Made by a program: the position numbers and the translations under genes. Below are positions 32,867 through 39,793 of a stretch of 41,298 nucleotides of DNA, piece after piece. The notes under the pieces are model-generated. The model was not told the origin of the DNA. It made no database searches and saw only the letters and a list, made by a program, of their open reading frames with translations. This stretch comes from Streptomyces coryli (GTDB lineage: Bacteria; Actinomycetota; Actinomycetes; Streptomycetales; Streptomycetaceae), in contig NZ_JAAKZV010000043.1 of the NCBI RefSeq assembly GCF_011044975.1, positions 1-41,298 of the forward strand. Direction: 5' to 3'. Numbering within the stretch: position 1 is the first letter of the stretch; the number at the start of each line of letters is the position of its first letter.

Positions 32867-33361
32867 GTGGAGCAGAAGAAGCCCTGGACGATTCAGTGGC
32901 ATATTGCCGTAGATGGAACGGTGATCAAGCAGCGGTCCCGGGGCAGGGCGGAGCATGAACAGCTGTTCCAGCAGTTTGCGACGACGCGGACGCCGAGGAT
33001 CGAGCAGCTCGATGCCATGGAGGCGGGGCTGCAGCGTGCCAGCGCCTCCGGCGAGCGACGGTCCAGGGTCCTCCTGTGCCTGGCCTACGTGGCTCTCGCA
33101 GGGCTCGTGGCCGGGATCGTGTCGACCTGGGCCGGCATCGATACCGGGTTCTTGACGTTGGGGTCGCTCGCGGTCGTCGTTCTCCTCGGGCTCAGCACGG
33201 GCGTCATCATGCGGGCATCGATCGGTCGCTATCAGCGCGCCCACCGGGAGGCCGGGTTCGAATCGTCGAACGGCGTCACGCTCGCCGCTCGCGAGGCCCG
33301 CATGATGATCAGCGATCCAGGTGCCGTCTCCGGCAGGGAGTTCGCCGCCGTCCGGGCCTGA
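32867..33361 (+). CDS. Hypothetical membrane protein
   Basis: 164 residues from GTG 32867. A soluble N-terminal part (WTIQWHIAVDGTVIKQRSRG and a helix with QLFQQFATTRTPRIEQLDAM) precedes two transmembrane helices (VLLCLAYVALAGLVAGIV and FLTLGSLAVVVLLGLSTGVI), and a basic/amphipathic tail follows. Third positions are GC-rich. No family recognised. It lies between the two copies of the 20-bp IS5-type repeat, so it might have been carried or captured between insertions. Confidence 0.6.
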   Translation: MEQKKPWTIQWHIAVDGTVIKQRSRGRAEHEQLFQQFATTRTPRIEQLDAMEAGLQRASASGERRSRVLLCLAYVALAGLVAGIVSTWAGIDTGFLTLGSLAVVVLLGLSTGVIMRASIGRYQRAHREAGFESSNGVTLAAREARMMISDPGAVSGREFAAVRA

Positions 33362-33432
33362 GGGCCGACGTCGGCGGTGGTCCAGGGCCTGTCCGGCGGA
33401 TCTCGTGGCTGCCGGGACGTTGGGTCGTTGGC

Positions 33433-33462
33433 ATGGGCATGGGCATGGGCATGGGCATGGGG
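33433..33462 (+). repeat. Hexanucleotide repeat ATGGGC at the transposase start
   Basis: Four exact ATGGGC units and a fifth ATGGGG follow each other in frame and encode Met-Gly five times. Any of the five ATGs could start the transposase. IS5 relatives normally have one start here, so the array is probably slippage-derived. Confidence 0.85.
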
Positions 33463-34350
33463 CGGGGAGATCTGACGAGCGCGGAGTGGGTCCGGATGAC
33501 GCCGCATCTGCCGAAGTCCGGGCAGCGCGGCGGTCGTTGGGCCAGCCGTCGCGTGATCGTCAGCGGGATCCTGTACCGGCAGCGCACCGGTATTCCATGG
33601 CGGGATCTGCCTGCGCGTTTCGGTCCGTGGAAGACCGTATACGAGCGGCATAGACGCTGGTCGGCCGGCGGCACGTGGGACAGGATCTTCGCGACCGTCC
33701 TGGCCGACGCCGATACGGACGTCCGCATCGACTGGTCGATGGTGAGCGTCGATTCGACTTCCTGCCGGGCCCACCAGCACGCCGCCGGAGCCGGCAAAAG
33801 ACCACCGCGGGTGCCGGGAAAAGACGCATGTCCCGGCAGCACCGCCCCGACGAGGGACTCGGACGCTCCCGGGGCGGTCTGACCTGCAAGATCCACCGGC
33901 CGGCGAGGCCACCGCCGCCCTCTGGCTCTGCCGGTCATGCCGGGCCAGTGGGGCGATACCCCGCAGTTCATCCCGGTCATGGAACGCATCCGCGTCGGCC
34001 GCCTCGGCGGCGGACATCCCCGCACCCGCCCCGATCATCTCGGCGGCGACAAGGCCTACTCGTCCCGTCGCAACCGCCGCCACCTGCGGCCACGCGAGAT
34101 CAAGCACACCATCCCCGAAGCGAAGAACCAGCGGACCAACCGACAGGCCCGCGGCAGCAAGGGCGGTCGGCCCGCCGGTTTCGACAAGACGATCTATAAG
34201 CGCAGGAACGAAGTTGAGCGGACGATTAACGCCCTCAATAACTTCCGTGCCGTGGCCACGAGGTTCGACAAACGCGCCTACGTCTTCCACGGCACCGTCA
34301 CCCTCGCCTCGATCCGACTCTGGCTCCGCCCCGGGTGTCGGGTTCTTTAG
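33433..34350 (+). pseudogene. IS5-family transposase, two frameshifts
   Basis: Piece 1 (33433-33882) runs from a run of ATG codons through GDLTSAEWVRMTPHLPKSG, TGIPWRDLPARFGPWKTVYE and RIDWSMVSVDSTSCRAHQHA (first catalytic Asp). Piece 2 is in another frame, DEGLGRSRGGLTCKIH, about 33845-33895. Piece 3 returns to the first frame (RRPLALPVMPGQWGDTPQF, GGDKAYSSRRNRRHL with the second Asp, KRRNEVERTINALNNFRAVA with the catalytic Glu, stop 34348-34350). IS427-group elements can use one programmed frameshift, but two opposite shifts mean that at least one is a mutation. Not functional as it stands. Confidence 0.85.
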
Positions 34351-35384
34351 CGTGTTCTGGTGTGTGTTCGGGTGGCGGGTGTGGTGGTGGGCCGCTGGTC
34401 ACCATCGCAGCCGAGAGCGTTTCCGGGCACGGTACGCGTATCCCGATCGAGCGCCGATGTGGTGTCGCGGGTTTCTGTGGTGTGGAGTGGTTTGTCGTTG
34501 CGCATGGTGGTGAAGAGTTGTCGTGCTGCTTGTTGGTTGAGGGTGACGGTGGAGCCGGTGCCGGGGATGTTGTGTCCGAGGTTGGCGATTTTCGGGGTGG
34601 CGAACTCGATGTTTTCCAGCTGTAGGTGGCGTGCTTTCCAGCCGAGTTCGACGAGGTCTGGTGTGCTGTTGCCGTTGGCGGATTTCAGTGATCGTGCCAT
34701 GGTGGCGGCGAGTTTCCGCAGTCGTTCGGGGTGTTGCAGGTCGCCGGAGGTGAGTACTTGTCCTGCTGTGTTGGCGAGGATGCGTTGTTGTCGGCGGATG
34801 CGGGTGATGTCTCCGTTGGTGGTGTTGTGGCGGGAGCGTGCGTAGCCGAGTGCGTGTGCGCCGTTGAGGTGGTGGGTGCCGGGGGTGAGGTTGAGTCCGG
34901 TGTAGCGGGTGTCGTGCAGCGGCTGGCGGGTGCAGATTTTTACGCCGCCGAGCTGGTTGATGGCCTTTTCGAAGCCGGTGAATTTCACGGTCATGACTTT
35001 GTCGATGTCGACGCCGGTGAAGCGTTCGACGGTCCGCTCGGCCAGCTTGGTGCCGCCTCGTGAGTGGGCGGCGTTGATTTTGCTGCCGAGGCTGGGGGCG
35101 TAGACGTCGCGGGGGATGCTGATCACGCTGGCCCACTGTCCGTTGCCGGACAGGTGCATCAGCATGATCACATCCGAGCAGTCGCAGCCTTGTCCGCCCG
35201 CATACAGGCGTTCCTTGTCTGCTGGGGTCAGGCCTGCGCGGGTGTCGCGTCCGAGCAGCAGCACGTTGGTGCCGTTCGTGTCGCGGGTTGTTTCCTGGCC
35301 GGCGGCCCACTCGAAGCCACCCCCGCTGAGCGCGGTGGCGGCCAGGCCGGCGGCGAGGAGTCGGGTCCTGGTGCGTAGCGGCAT
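34347..35384 (-). CDS. LytR-CpsA-Psr (LCP) family protein
   Basis: 345 residues from ATG 35382-35384. A Arg-rich start and hydrophobic helix (LLAAGLAATALSGGG) anchor it in the membrane with the LCP domain outside. Domain motifs are NVLLLGRDTRAG (phosphate/lipid head Asp-Arg), WASVISIPRDVYAP, GSKINAAHSRGGTKL, and HALGYARSRHNTTNGDITRI with conserved Arg residues. LCP enzymes attach teichoic acids, arabinogalactan or capsule to peptidoglycan. The domain seems complete; the Thr/Arg-rich last 30 residues run to a TAA inside the IS5 remnant, so the natural C-terminus may have been replaced. Confidence 0.9.
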   Translation of the reverse strand: MPLRTRTRLLAAGLAATALSGGGFEWAAGQETTRDTNGTNVLLLGRDTRAGLTPADKERLYAGGQGCDCSDVIMLMHLSGNGQWASVISIPRDVYAPSLGSKINAAHSRGGTKLAERTVERFTGVDIDKVMTVKFTGFEKAINQLGGVKICTRQPLHDTRYTGLNLTPGTHHLNGAHALGYARSRHNTTNGDITRIRRQQRILANTAGQVLTSGDLQHPERLRKLAATMARSLKSANGNSTPDLVELGWKARHLQLENIEFATPKIANLGHNIPGTGSTVTLNQQAARQLFTTMRNDKPLHTTETRDTTSALDRDTRTVPGNALGCDGDQRPTTTPATRTHTRTR

Positions 35385-35571
35385 GGCGGCGGCCTCCGGG
35401 TGGCGCGTGGCGGCGGTGGGGTGATGCCCCGGCGAGGCTAGAACCTGCAGGCCCGTATTGGTGGGTTTTGTGCGGCGTGTCCGGTGGGACCACTCGGCGG
35501 CGGGAACGGTGTCGCGGCTCTTCCCCAGGAGGAAAGCAACCGCTTAGTATGTGGCCGCGGGGGTGGCCGTT

Positions 35572-35670
35572 CCGGCCCGGAGCCGGCCCGGAGCCGGCCT
35601 GGTGTCGGCCCGTGGTCGGCCTGGTTCCGGCCTGGTGTCGGCCTGGTGTCGGCCTGGTGTTGGTCTGGGG
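35572..35670 (+). repeat. Nine tandem 11-bp repeats in a divergent promoter region
   Basis: Nine consecutive 11-base units with no spacing change, from CCGGCCCGGAG through TCGGCCTGGTG (the most frequent form) to TTGGTCTGGGG. They fill the middle of the 329-bp gap between the LCP gene and the oxidoreductase, ending about 30 bp before the latter's ribosome binding site. The period is close to one DNA turn, so a protein could bind successive units on one face; replication slippage alone may also explain it. Confidence 0.8.
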
Positions 35671-35713
35671 TCCGGTGTCGGCCGGGGGTTGGTGTGGAGG
35701 GAGGTGTGGTGGT

Positions 35714-36766
35714 GTGAGGGCGTGGCGGGTGCACGTGAACGGTGAGCCACATGCGGTGATGCGTCTGGAGGAGGTTCCCGTCCCCGAGCCGGGGCCTGGG
35801 CAGGTGCTGGTCCGGGTTCGTGCGGCGAGTGTGAATTTCCCGGATGCGCTGCTGTGCCGCGGCCAGTACCAGGTCCGCCCGCCGCTGCCGTTCACCCCGG
35901 GTGTGGAGATGTGCGGCGAGGTGGTCGGCGCGGGGGAGGGCACCGGGAGCACCGAGAGCACCGAGAGCACCGAGAGCACCGAGAGCACCGAGGGTGCCGA
36001 GGGTGTCGAGGGTGTGGCTGTGGTGGGTGGGCGGGTGTTGGCGGGTCCGGTGTTGCCGGCGGGTGCGTTTGCCGAGTACAGCGTTGCTGATGTGGTGTCG
36101 GTGCGGCCTGCCCCTGTGGCTTTGGATGATGCCGAGGCGGCGGCGTTGCATGTCGGTTATCAGACGGGCTGGTTCGGTCTGCACCGCCGGGCCCGTCTGC
36201 AGCCGGGGGAGACCCTGCTGGTGCATGCGGCGGCCGGTGGTGTCGGCTCCGCTGCGGTGCAGCTCGGCAAGGCGGCCGGCGCCCGGGTCATCGGTGTGGT
36301 CGGCGGCCCGGACAAGGCAGCGGTCGCCCGGGCTCTGGGCTGCGAGGTGGTCATCGACCGCCGGAAGGAAGATTTCGCCGCGGCGGTGAAGGAGGTCACC
36401 GGCGGCCGGGGTGCCGATGTCGTCTACGACCCGGTCGGCGGCGACACCTTTCACCGTTCCACCAAGTGTGTGGCTTTCGAGGGCCGCATCGTTGTGGTGG
36501 GTTTCGCCTCGGGCGACATTCCGGCGCCGCCGCTCGGTCATGTGCTGGTGAAGAATTACACGGTTTTGGGCCTGCATTGGGGCCTGTACAACACGAAGGA
36601 TCCGGGCGCGGTGGCCGCCTGTCACGAGCACCTGGGCGAACTCGCCGCCCGGGGCGCCATCCGGCCGCTGGTCAGCGAGCGGGTCCCCCTTATCCAGGCT
36701 GCTGATGCCGTCCAGCGGGTGGCGGCCGGGACCACCACCGGCCGCATCGTCGTCGAACCCTTTTAG
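35714..36766 (+). CDS. NADPH:quinone oxidoreductase-like MDR enzyme
   Basis: 350 residues from GTG 35714, preceded by GGAGGGAGG. A GroES-like N-domain (VRVRAASVNFPDALLCRGQY, PPLPFTPGVEMCGEVVGAG) is followed by the Rossmann domain with AAAGGVGSAAVQLGKAAGA, GADVVYDPVGGD and GRIVVVGFASGDIP. Catalytic-zinc Cys/His ligands are missing, as in quinone oxidoreductases and enoyl reductases. A (TES)n tract encoded by a 9-bp repeat sits in a loop near residue 80. It is the first gene of an operon with two acyl-CoA dehydrogenases (23 bp to the next), so it may act on an acyl-CoA or enone intermediate. Confidence 0.92.
   Translation: MRAWRVHVNGEPHAVMRLEEVPVPEPGPGQVLVRVRAASVNFPDALLCRGQYQVRPPLPFTPGVEMCGEVVGAGEGTGSTESTESTESTESTEGAEGVEGVAVVGGRVLAGPVLPAGAFAEYSVADVVSVRPAPVALDDAEAAALHVGYQTGWFGLHRRARLQPGETLLVHAAAGGVGSAAVQLGKAAGARVIGVVGGPDKAAVARALGCEVVIDRRKEDFAAAVKEVTGGRGADVVYDPVGGDTFHRSTKCVAFEGRIVVVGFASGDIPAPPLGHVLVKNYTVLGLHWGLYNTKDPGAVAACHEHLGELAARGAIRPLVSERVPLIQAADAVQRVAAGTTTGRIVVEPF
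35942..36013 (+). repeat. In-frame 9-bp tandem repeat inside the MDR gene
   Basis: Eight 9-base units of the type ACCGAGAGC (four exact copies, then degenerate) encode T-G-S, four T-E-S, T-E-G, A-E-G, V-E-G. The repeat length keeps the frame, so copy-number change would only lengthen or shorten a surface loop. Homologous enzymes normally have a short turn at this place. Confidence 0.9.
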
Positions 36767-36789
36767 TCCGGGAGCGTGAGGAGAACACC

Positions 36790-37986
36790 ATGGCCACCAC
36801 TCCACCCGACGCGGCCGAGCTGCGCCGCCGCACCCGCGCCTTCCTCGAGTTGTATCCGCCGGCCGTCACCGAACGCCTGGCGTTTCTGCGGGCCCGTTTC
36901 GATGCCGGGCTGGCCTGGGTGCACTATCCCGCCGGCCTCGGCGGCCTGGGCGCGCCCCGCTCTTTGCAGGCCGTCGTCGATGCCGAGCTGGAGGCGGCGG
37001 ACGCCCCTGCAGGTAATGGTCCGAATGTCAACGGCATCGGGCTGGGGATGGCCGCGCCGACGATCCTGGCTTACGGCACCGAGGAGCAGAAGAAGCGTTT
37101 TTTGAAGCCGTTGTGGACGGGGGAGGAGATCTGGTGCCAGCTGTTCTCCGAGCCCGGCGCGGGCTCGGATCTGGCCGGGCTTGCCACCCGCGCGGTACGT
37201 GACGGTGATACCTGGATCGTCGACGGCCAGAAGGTGTGGACGTCCTCGGCGCACCAGGCGGATTTCGCGATCCTGATCGCCCGTACCGACCCGGAGGTGC
37301 CCAAGCATCAGGGGATCACCTACTTCCTGTGCGACATGCACGATCCGGGGGTGGAGGTGCGGCCGCTGCGGCAGATCACCGGTGAGGCCGAGTTCAACGA
37401 GGTCTTCCTCACCGGGGTACGGATCCCCGACATCCACCGGCTGGGCGCCATCGGGGACGGCTGGAGGGTGGCCCAGACGACCTTGAACAACGAGCGCGTC
37501 GCGATCGGCGGTGCCCGCATCCCGCGGGAGGGCGGCATGCTGGGCATCGTCGCCAACGCCTGGCGCGCCCATCCGGACCAGCGCACCCCGGATCTGCACC
37601 AGCGGCTGCTGGCGCTGTGGGTCGAGGCCGAGGCGCTGCGGCTGTCCGGGGTGCGGCTGCGTCAGCAGCTGGCGGTCGGCCAGCCGGGCCCGGAGGGGTC
37701 GGCGATGAAGCTCGGCATGGCCCGGATGCATCAGGAACTGTCCGGTCTGGAGGTGGAGTTGATGGCCGAGGAGGGCCTGGCCTACGACGACTGGACCCAG
37801 CGGCGCCCGCAGAGCGTGGATTTCCTGGGACGCCGGGCCGGCTACCGCTATCTGCGGGCCAAGGGCAACTCGATCGAGGGCGGCACCTCGGAGATTTTGT
37901 TGAACATCATCGCCGAGCGGGTCCTGGGCCTGCCCGCCGAGCCCCGCACCGACAAGGACACCGCCTGGAAGGACCTGCCGCGATGA
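36790..37986 (+). CDS. Acyl-CoA dehydrogenase, first of a pair
   Basis: 398 residues from ATG 36790. The family is shown by WCQLFSEPGAGSDLAGLATR (FAD/substrate signature), DTWIVDGQKVWTSSAHQADF, FNEVFLTGVRIPDIHRLG, and the C-terminal AKGNSIEGGTSEILLNIIAE. It oxidises an acyl-CoA to the 2,3-enoyl-CoA with FAD and passes electrons to ETF. Its stop overlaps the start of a second, different dehydrogenase (ATGA at 37983-37986). In actinobacterial steroid side-chain degradation such pairs form heterotetramers with one complete active site per heterodimer; the same is likely here. Confidence 0.95.
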   Translation: MATTPPDAAELRRRTRAFLELYPPAVTERLAFLRARFDAGLAWVHYPAGLGGLGAPRSLQAVVDAELEAADAPAGNGPNVNGIGLGMAAPTILAYGTEEQKKRFLKPLWTGEEIWCQLFSEPGAGSDLAGLATRAVRDGDTWIVDGQKVWTSSAHQADFAILIARTDPEVPKHQGITYFLCDMHDPGVEVRPLRQITGEAEFNEVFLTGVRIPDIHRLGAIGDGWRVAQTTLNNERVAIGGARIPREGGMLGIVANAWRAHPDQRTPDLHQRLLALWVEAEALRLSGVRLRQQLAVGQPGPEGSAMKLGMARMHQELSGLEVELMAEEGLAYDDWTQRRPQSVDFLGRRAGYRYLRAKGNSIEGGTSEILLNIIAERVLGLPAEPRTDKDTAWKDLPR

Positions 37987-39143
37987 CCACCACCCCCGCA
38001 ACATCTGCAACCCCCGCAACCTCCGCGACATCTGCGGTATCTGTGTCGGCTGGGGCGGCTGATGTCCGTTCGCTGCTGTATTCCGAGACCGAGGACGATC
38101 TGCGTGCGGCGGTGGCCGGGCTGCTCGCCGACCGCAGCGCGGCGGGGGAGGTCATCGCCCGCAGTGAGGCGGACGGCGGCCCCTACGATGCGGCGCTGTG
38201 GAAGGCCCTGGCCCGGGAGATCGGGGCTGCGGGGCTGCTGGTCCCGGAAAGCCTGGGCGGTGCCGGTGCCTCGCACCGGGAGGCCGCGGTGGTCCTGGAG
38301 GAGCTGGGCCGGGCGGTGACGCCGGCGCCGTATCTGACCGGTGCGGTGATCGCGGTCGAGGCGCTGCTGGGCTGCGGCACCGGACCGGCGGAGGATCTGC
38401 TCGAAGACATCGCCGCCGGCAGCCGGGTGGCCGTCCTGGCGCTGTCGTGGTCGGCGCACGAACCGGCGGTGACGGTGGGGGCGGCCGGCGGCCGGCTCAC
38501 CGGCCGGATCACCTCGGTCGCCGACGCCGCCGCGGCCGACGTCCTCCTCGTCCCGGCCGAGGACGGCCTGTACGCGGTCGAGGCCGCCCGGATCGAAGCC
38601 CGCACGCCCCTCGACCTGACCCGGCCTCTGGCCGATGTGTTCTGCGACAGCACGCCGGGCACCCGCCTGGCCGACGCGGCCACGGCCCGTGCGGCGGTGG
38701 AGCGGGCGCTGCTGGCCGGCGCCGGGCTGCTGGCCTCGGAGCAGCTGGGCATCGCGGAGTGGTGCCTGGCCGAGACGGTCGGCTATCTCAAGGAGCGCCG
38801 GCAGTTCGCCCGCCGGGTCGGCGGCTTCCAGGCGCTCAAGCACCGGATGGCCACGCTGTGGCTGGAACTGGTTGCGGCCCGCGCCGCCGCCCGCGATGCC
38901 GCCGGCGCGCTGGCCGATGGCGCCGAGGACGCGGCGATCGCGGTGGCGGTCGCGCAGGCCTACTGCGCCCAGGTGGCGGTGCACGCGGCGGAGGAGGCGG
39001 TGCAGTTGCACGGCGGCATCGGCATGACCTGGGAACACCCCGCCCACCTGTACCTCAAGCGGGCCAAGAGCGACCAGCTCGCCCTCGGCAGCCCCGGCCG
39101 CCACCGCGCCCGGCTGGCAGACCTGATCGACCTGCCGGCCTGA
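37983..39143 (+). CDS. Acyl-CoA dehydrogenase, second of a pair
   Basis: 386 residues from ATG 37983, overlapping the upstream gene. A low-complexity Ala/Thr/Ser leader (TPATSATPATSATSAVS) precedes the N-terminal helical domain (GLLVPESLGGAGASHREAAV). The middle beta-domain is shorter and lacks the usual SEPxAGSD signature, while the C-terminal domain keeps RRQFARRVGGFQALKHRMA and EAVQLHGGIGMTWEHPAHLY with LKRAKSDQL. This is the pattern of the partner subunit in heterotetrameric FadE proteins, where each subunit supplies part of FAD and substrate binding. It is the last gene of the operon, followed by a short hairpin. Confidence 0.93.
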   Translation: MTTTPATSATPATSATSAVSVSAGAADVRSLLYSETEDDLRAAVAGLLADRSAAGEVIARSEADGGPYDAALWKALAREIGAAGLLVPESLGGAGASHREAAVVLEELGRAVTPAPYLTGAVIAVEALLGCGTGPAEDLLEDIAAGSRVAVLALSWSAHEPAVTVGAAGGRLTGRITSVADAAAADVLLVPAEDGLYAVEAARIEARTPLDLTRPLADVFCDSTPGTRLADAATARAAVERALLAGAGLLASEQLGIAEWCLAETVGYLKERRQFARRVGGFQALKHRMATLWLELVAARAAARDAAGALADGAEDAAIAVAVAQAYCAQVAVHAAEEAVQLHGGIGMTWEHPAHLYLKRAKSDQLALGSPGRHRARLADLIDLPA

Positions 39144-39154
39144 CCCGCGCCGCC

Positions 39155-39176
39155 GACCCGGCCTGCCCTCCGGGTC
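39155..39176 (+). terminator. Possible terminator after the acyl-CoA dehydrogenase operon
   Basis: GACCCGG (39155-39161) pairs with CCGGGTC (39170-39176) around an 8-base loop, 12 bp after the stop codon. No U-run follows. Position and GC-rich stem suggest a terminator of the kind common in actinomycetes, weakly supported. Confidence 0.35.
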
Positions 39177-39308
39177 CCGCCTCCCGTACGGCCCTGCCAA
39201 CAGGGGTACGCCGATCGGGAAGATGGGGCAGGCCGGCCGCGCGGACGCCGGCAACAGCAGCGGCACGCCGTGGGGGAGAAGGGGGGAGAGGGCTGCTCAG
39301 ATCCGCCG

Positions 39309-39404
39309 CAGCCCCGCAGCCGCAGCCCCGCAGCCGCAGCCCCGCAGCCGCAGCCCCGCAGCCCCGCAGTCCGCAGTCCGCAGTCCGCAGTCCGCAGTCT
39401 GCAG
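39309..39404 (+). repeat. Tandem array: four 14-bp units then 7-bp units
   Basis: Four 14-base units CAGCCCCGCAGCCG (39309-39364, last base of the fourth changed) pass directly into 7-base units CCCGCAG, TCCGCAG (four copies) and TCTGCAG up to 39404. The 7-base unit is half of the 14-base one in style. More scattered CCGCAG-type pieces continue to about 39600. The region 39177-39793 contains no gene I can support. Confidence 0.9.
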
Positions 39405-39607
39405 TCCGCGACCTGCGCCCCGCAGCCCCGCAGGCCCAGTTCGTAGGCCCCAGTCCTCAGCCTGCGGTCCGCAGTCCGCGACCTGCGGCCCGCAGGCCGC
39501 TGCACCGAGATCACTTGTCACCTGCCAGGTGCGCCGCCATCTCATAGACCCGTGCGGTGCGGGAAGTCCGCAGACCGCGTCCCGCAGCCCCAGTCCGTAG
39601 GCCCCAA

Positions 39608-39670
39608 TCCGTAGCCCGTAGCCCGTAGCCCGTAGCCCGTAGCCCATAGCCCGTAGCCCGTAGCCCGCAG
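39608..39670 (+). repeat. Nine tandem 7-bp repeats (CCCGTAG type)
   Basis: Nine consecutive 7-base units: TCCGTAG, four CCCGTAG, CCCATAG, two CCCGTAG and CCCGCAG. Because 7 is not divisible by 3, all three minus-strand frames give the same heptapeptide (GYGLRAT) repeated, so frames here look long and repetitive without being evidence of a protein. The array lies 124 bp beyond the anmK stop. Confidence 0.92.
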
Positions 39671-39793
39671 TCCGCGACCCGCTCGCTGTCCGTGGCGCGG
39701 TGTGGCCGGCTGTTGCTGCCGGTTCCCAGGTTGTGGCCGCCCGTCGGCGGCGCCGTGCCCCTGGGAGTGTTGCTGCTCCCGGCCCGTCCGGGT

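Larger units (their letters stand above)
33385..34350 (+). mobile_element. Decayed IS5-family (IS427-type) element
   Basis: The element begins with GGGCCTGTCCGGCGGATCT and carries a transposase in three pieces. I give the end of the transposase as right boundary because a right terminal repeat matching the left one is not found next to it, so the right end appears lost. The adjacent LCP gene, on the other strand, uses a TAA that lies within the last bases of the element (34347-34349). Confidence 0.75.

Noticed and set aside
35438-36805. Minus-strand frame with LGALGALGAL repeats
   Set aside because: The repeats are the antisense reading of the 9-bp array in the quinone-oxidoreductase-like gene; no independent coding evidence.
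36790-39143. Polyketide or other biosynthetic cluster
   Set aside because: No ketosynthase, carrier protein or peptide synthetase motif is present; the operon is catabolic in type.
37848-39266. Long minus-strand frame opposite the second acyl-CoA dehydrogenase
   Set aside because: Antisense shadow; the plus strand has all family motifs and the proper third-position bias.
39309-39670. CRISPR-like array
   Set aside because: Units are 7 or 14 bp and directly abut; there are no spacers and no cas genes.
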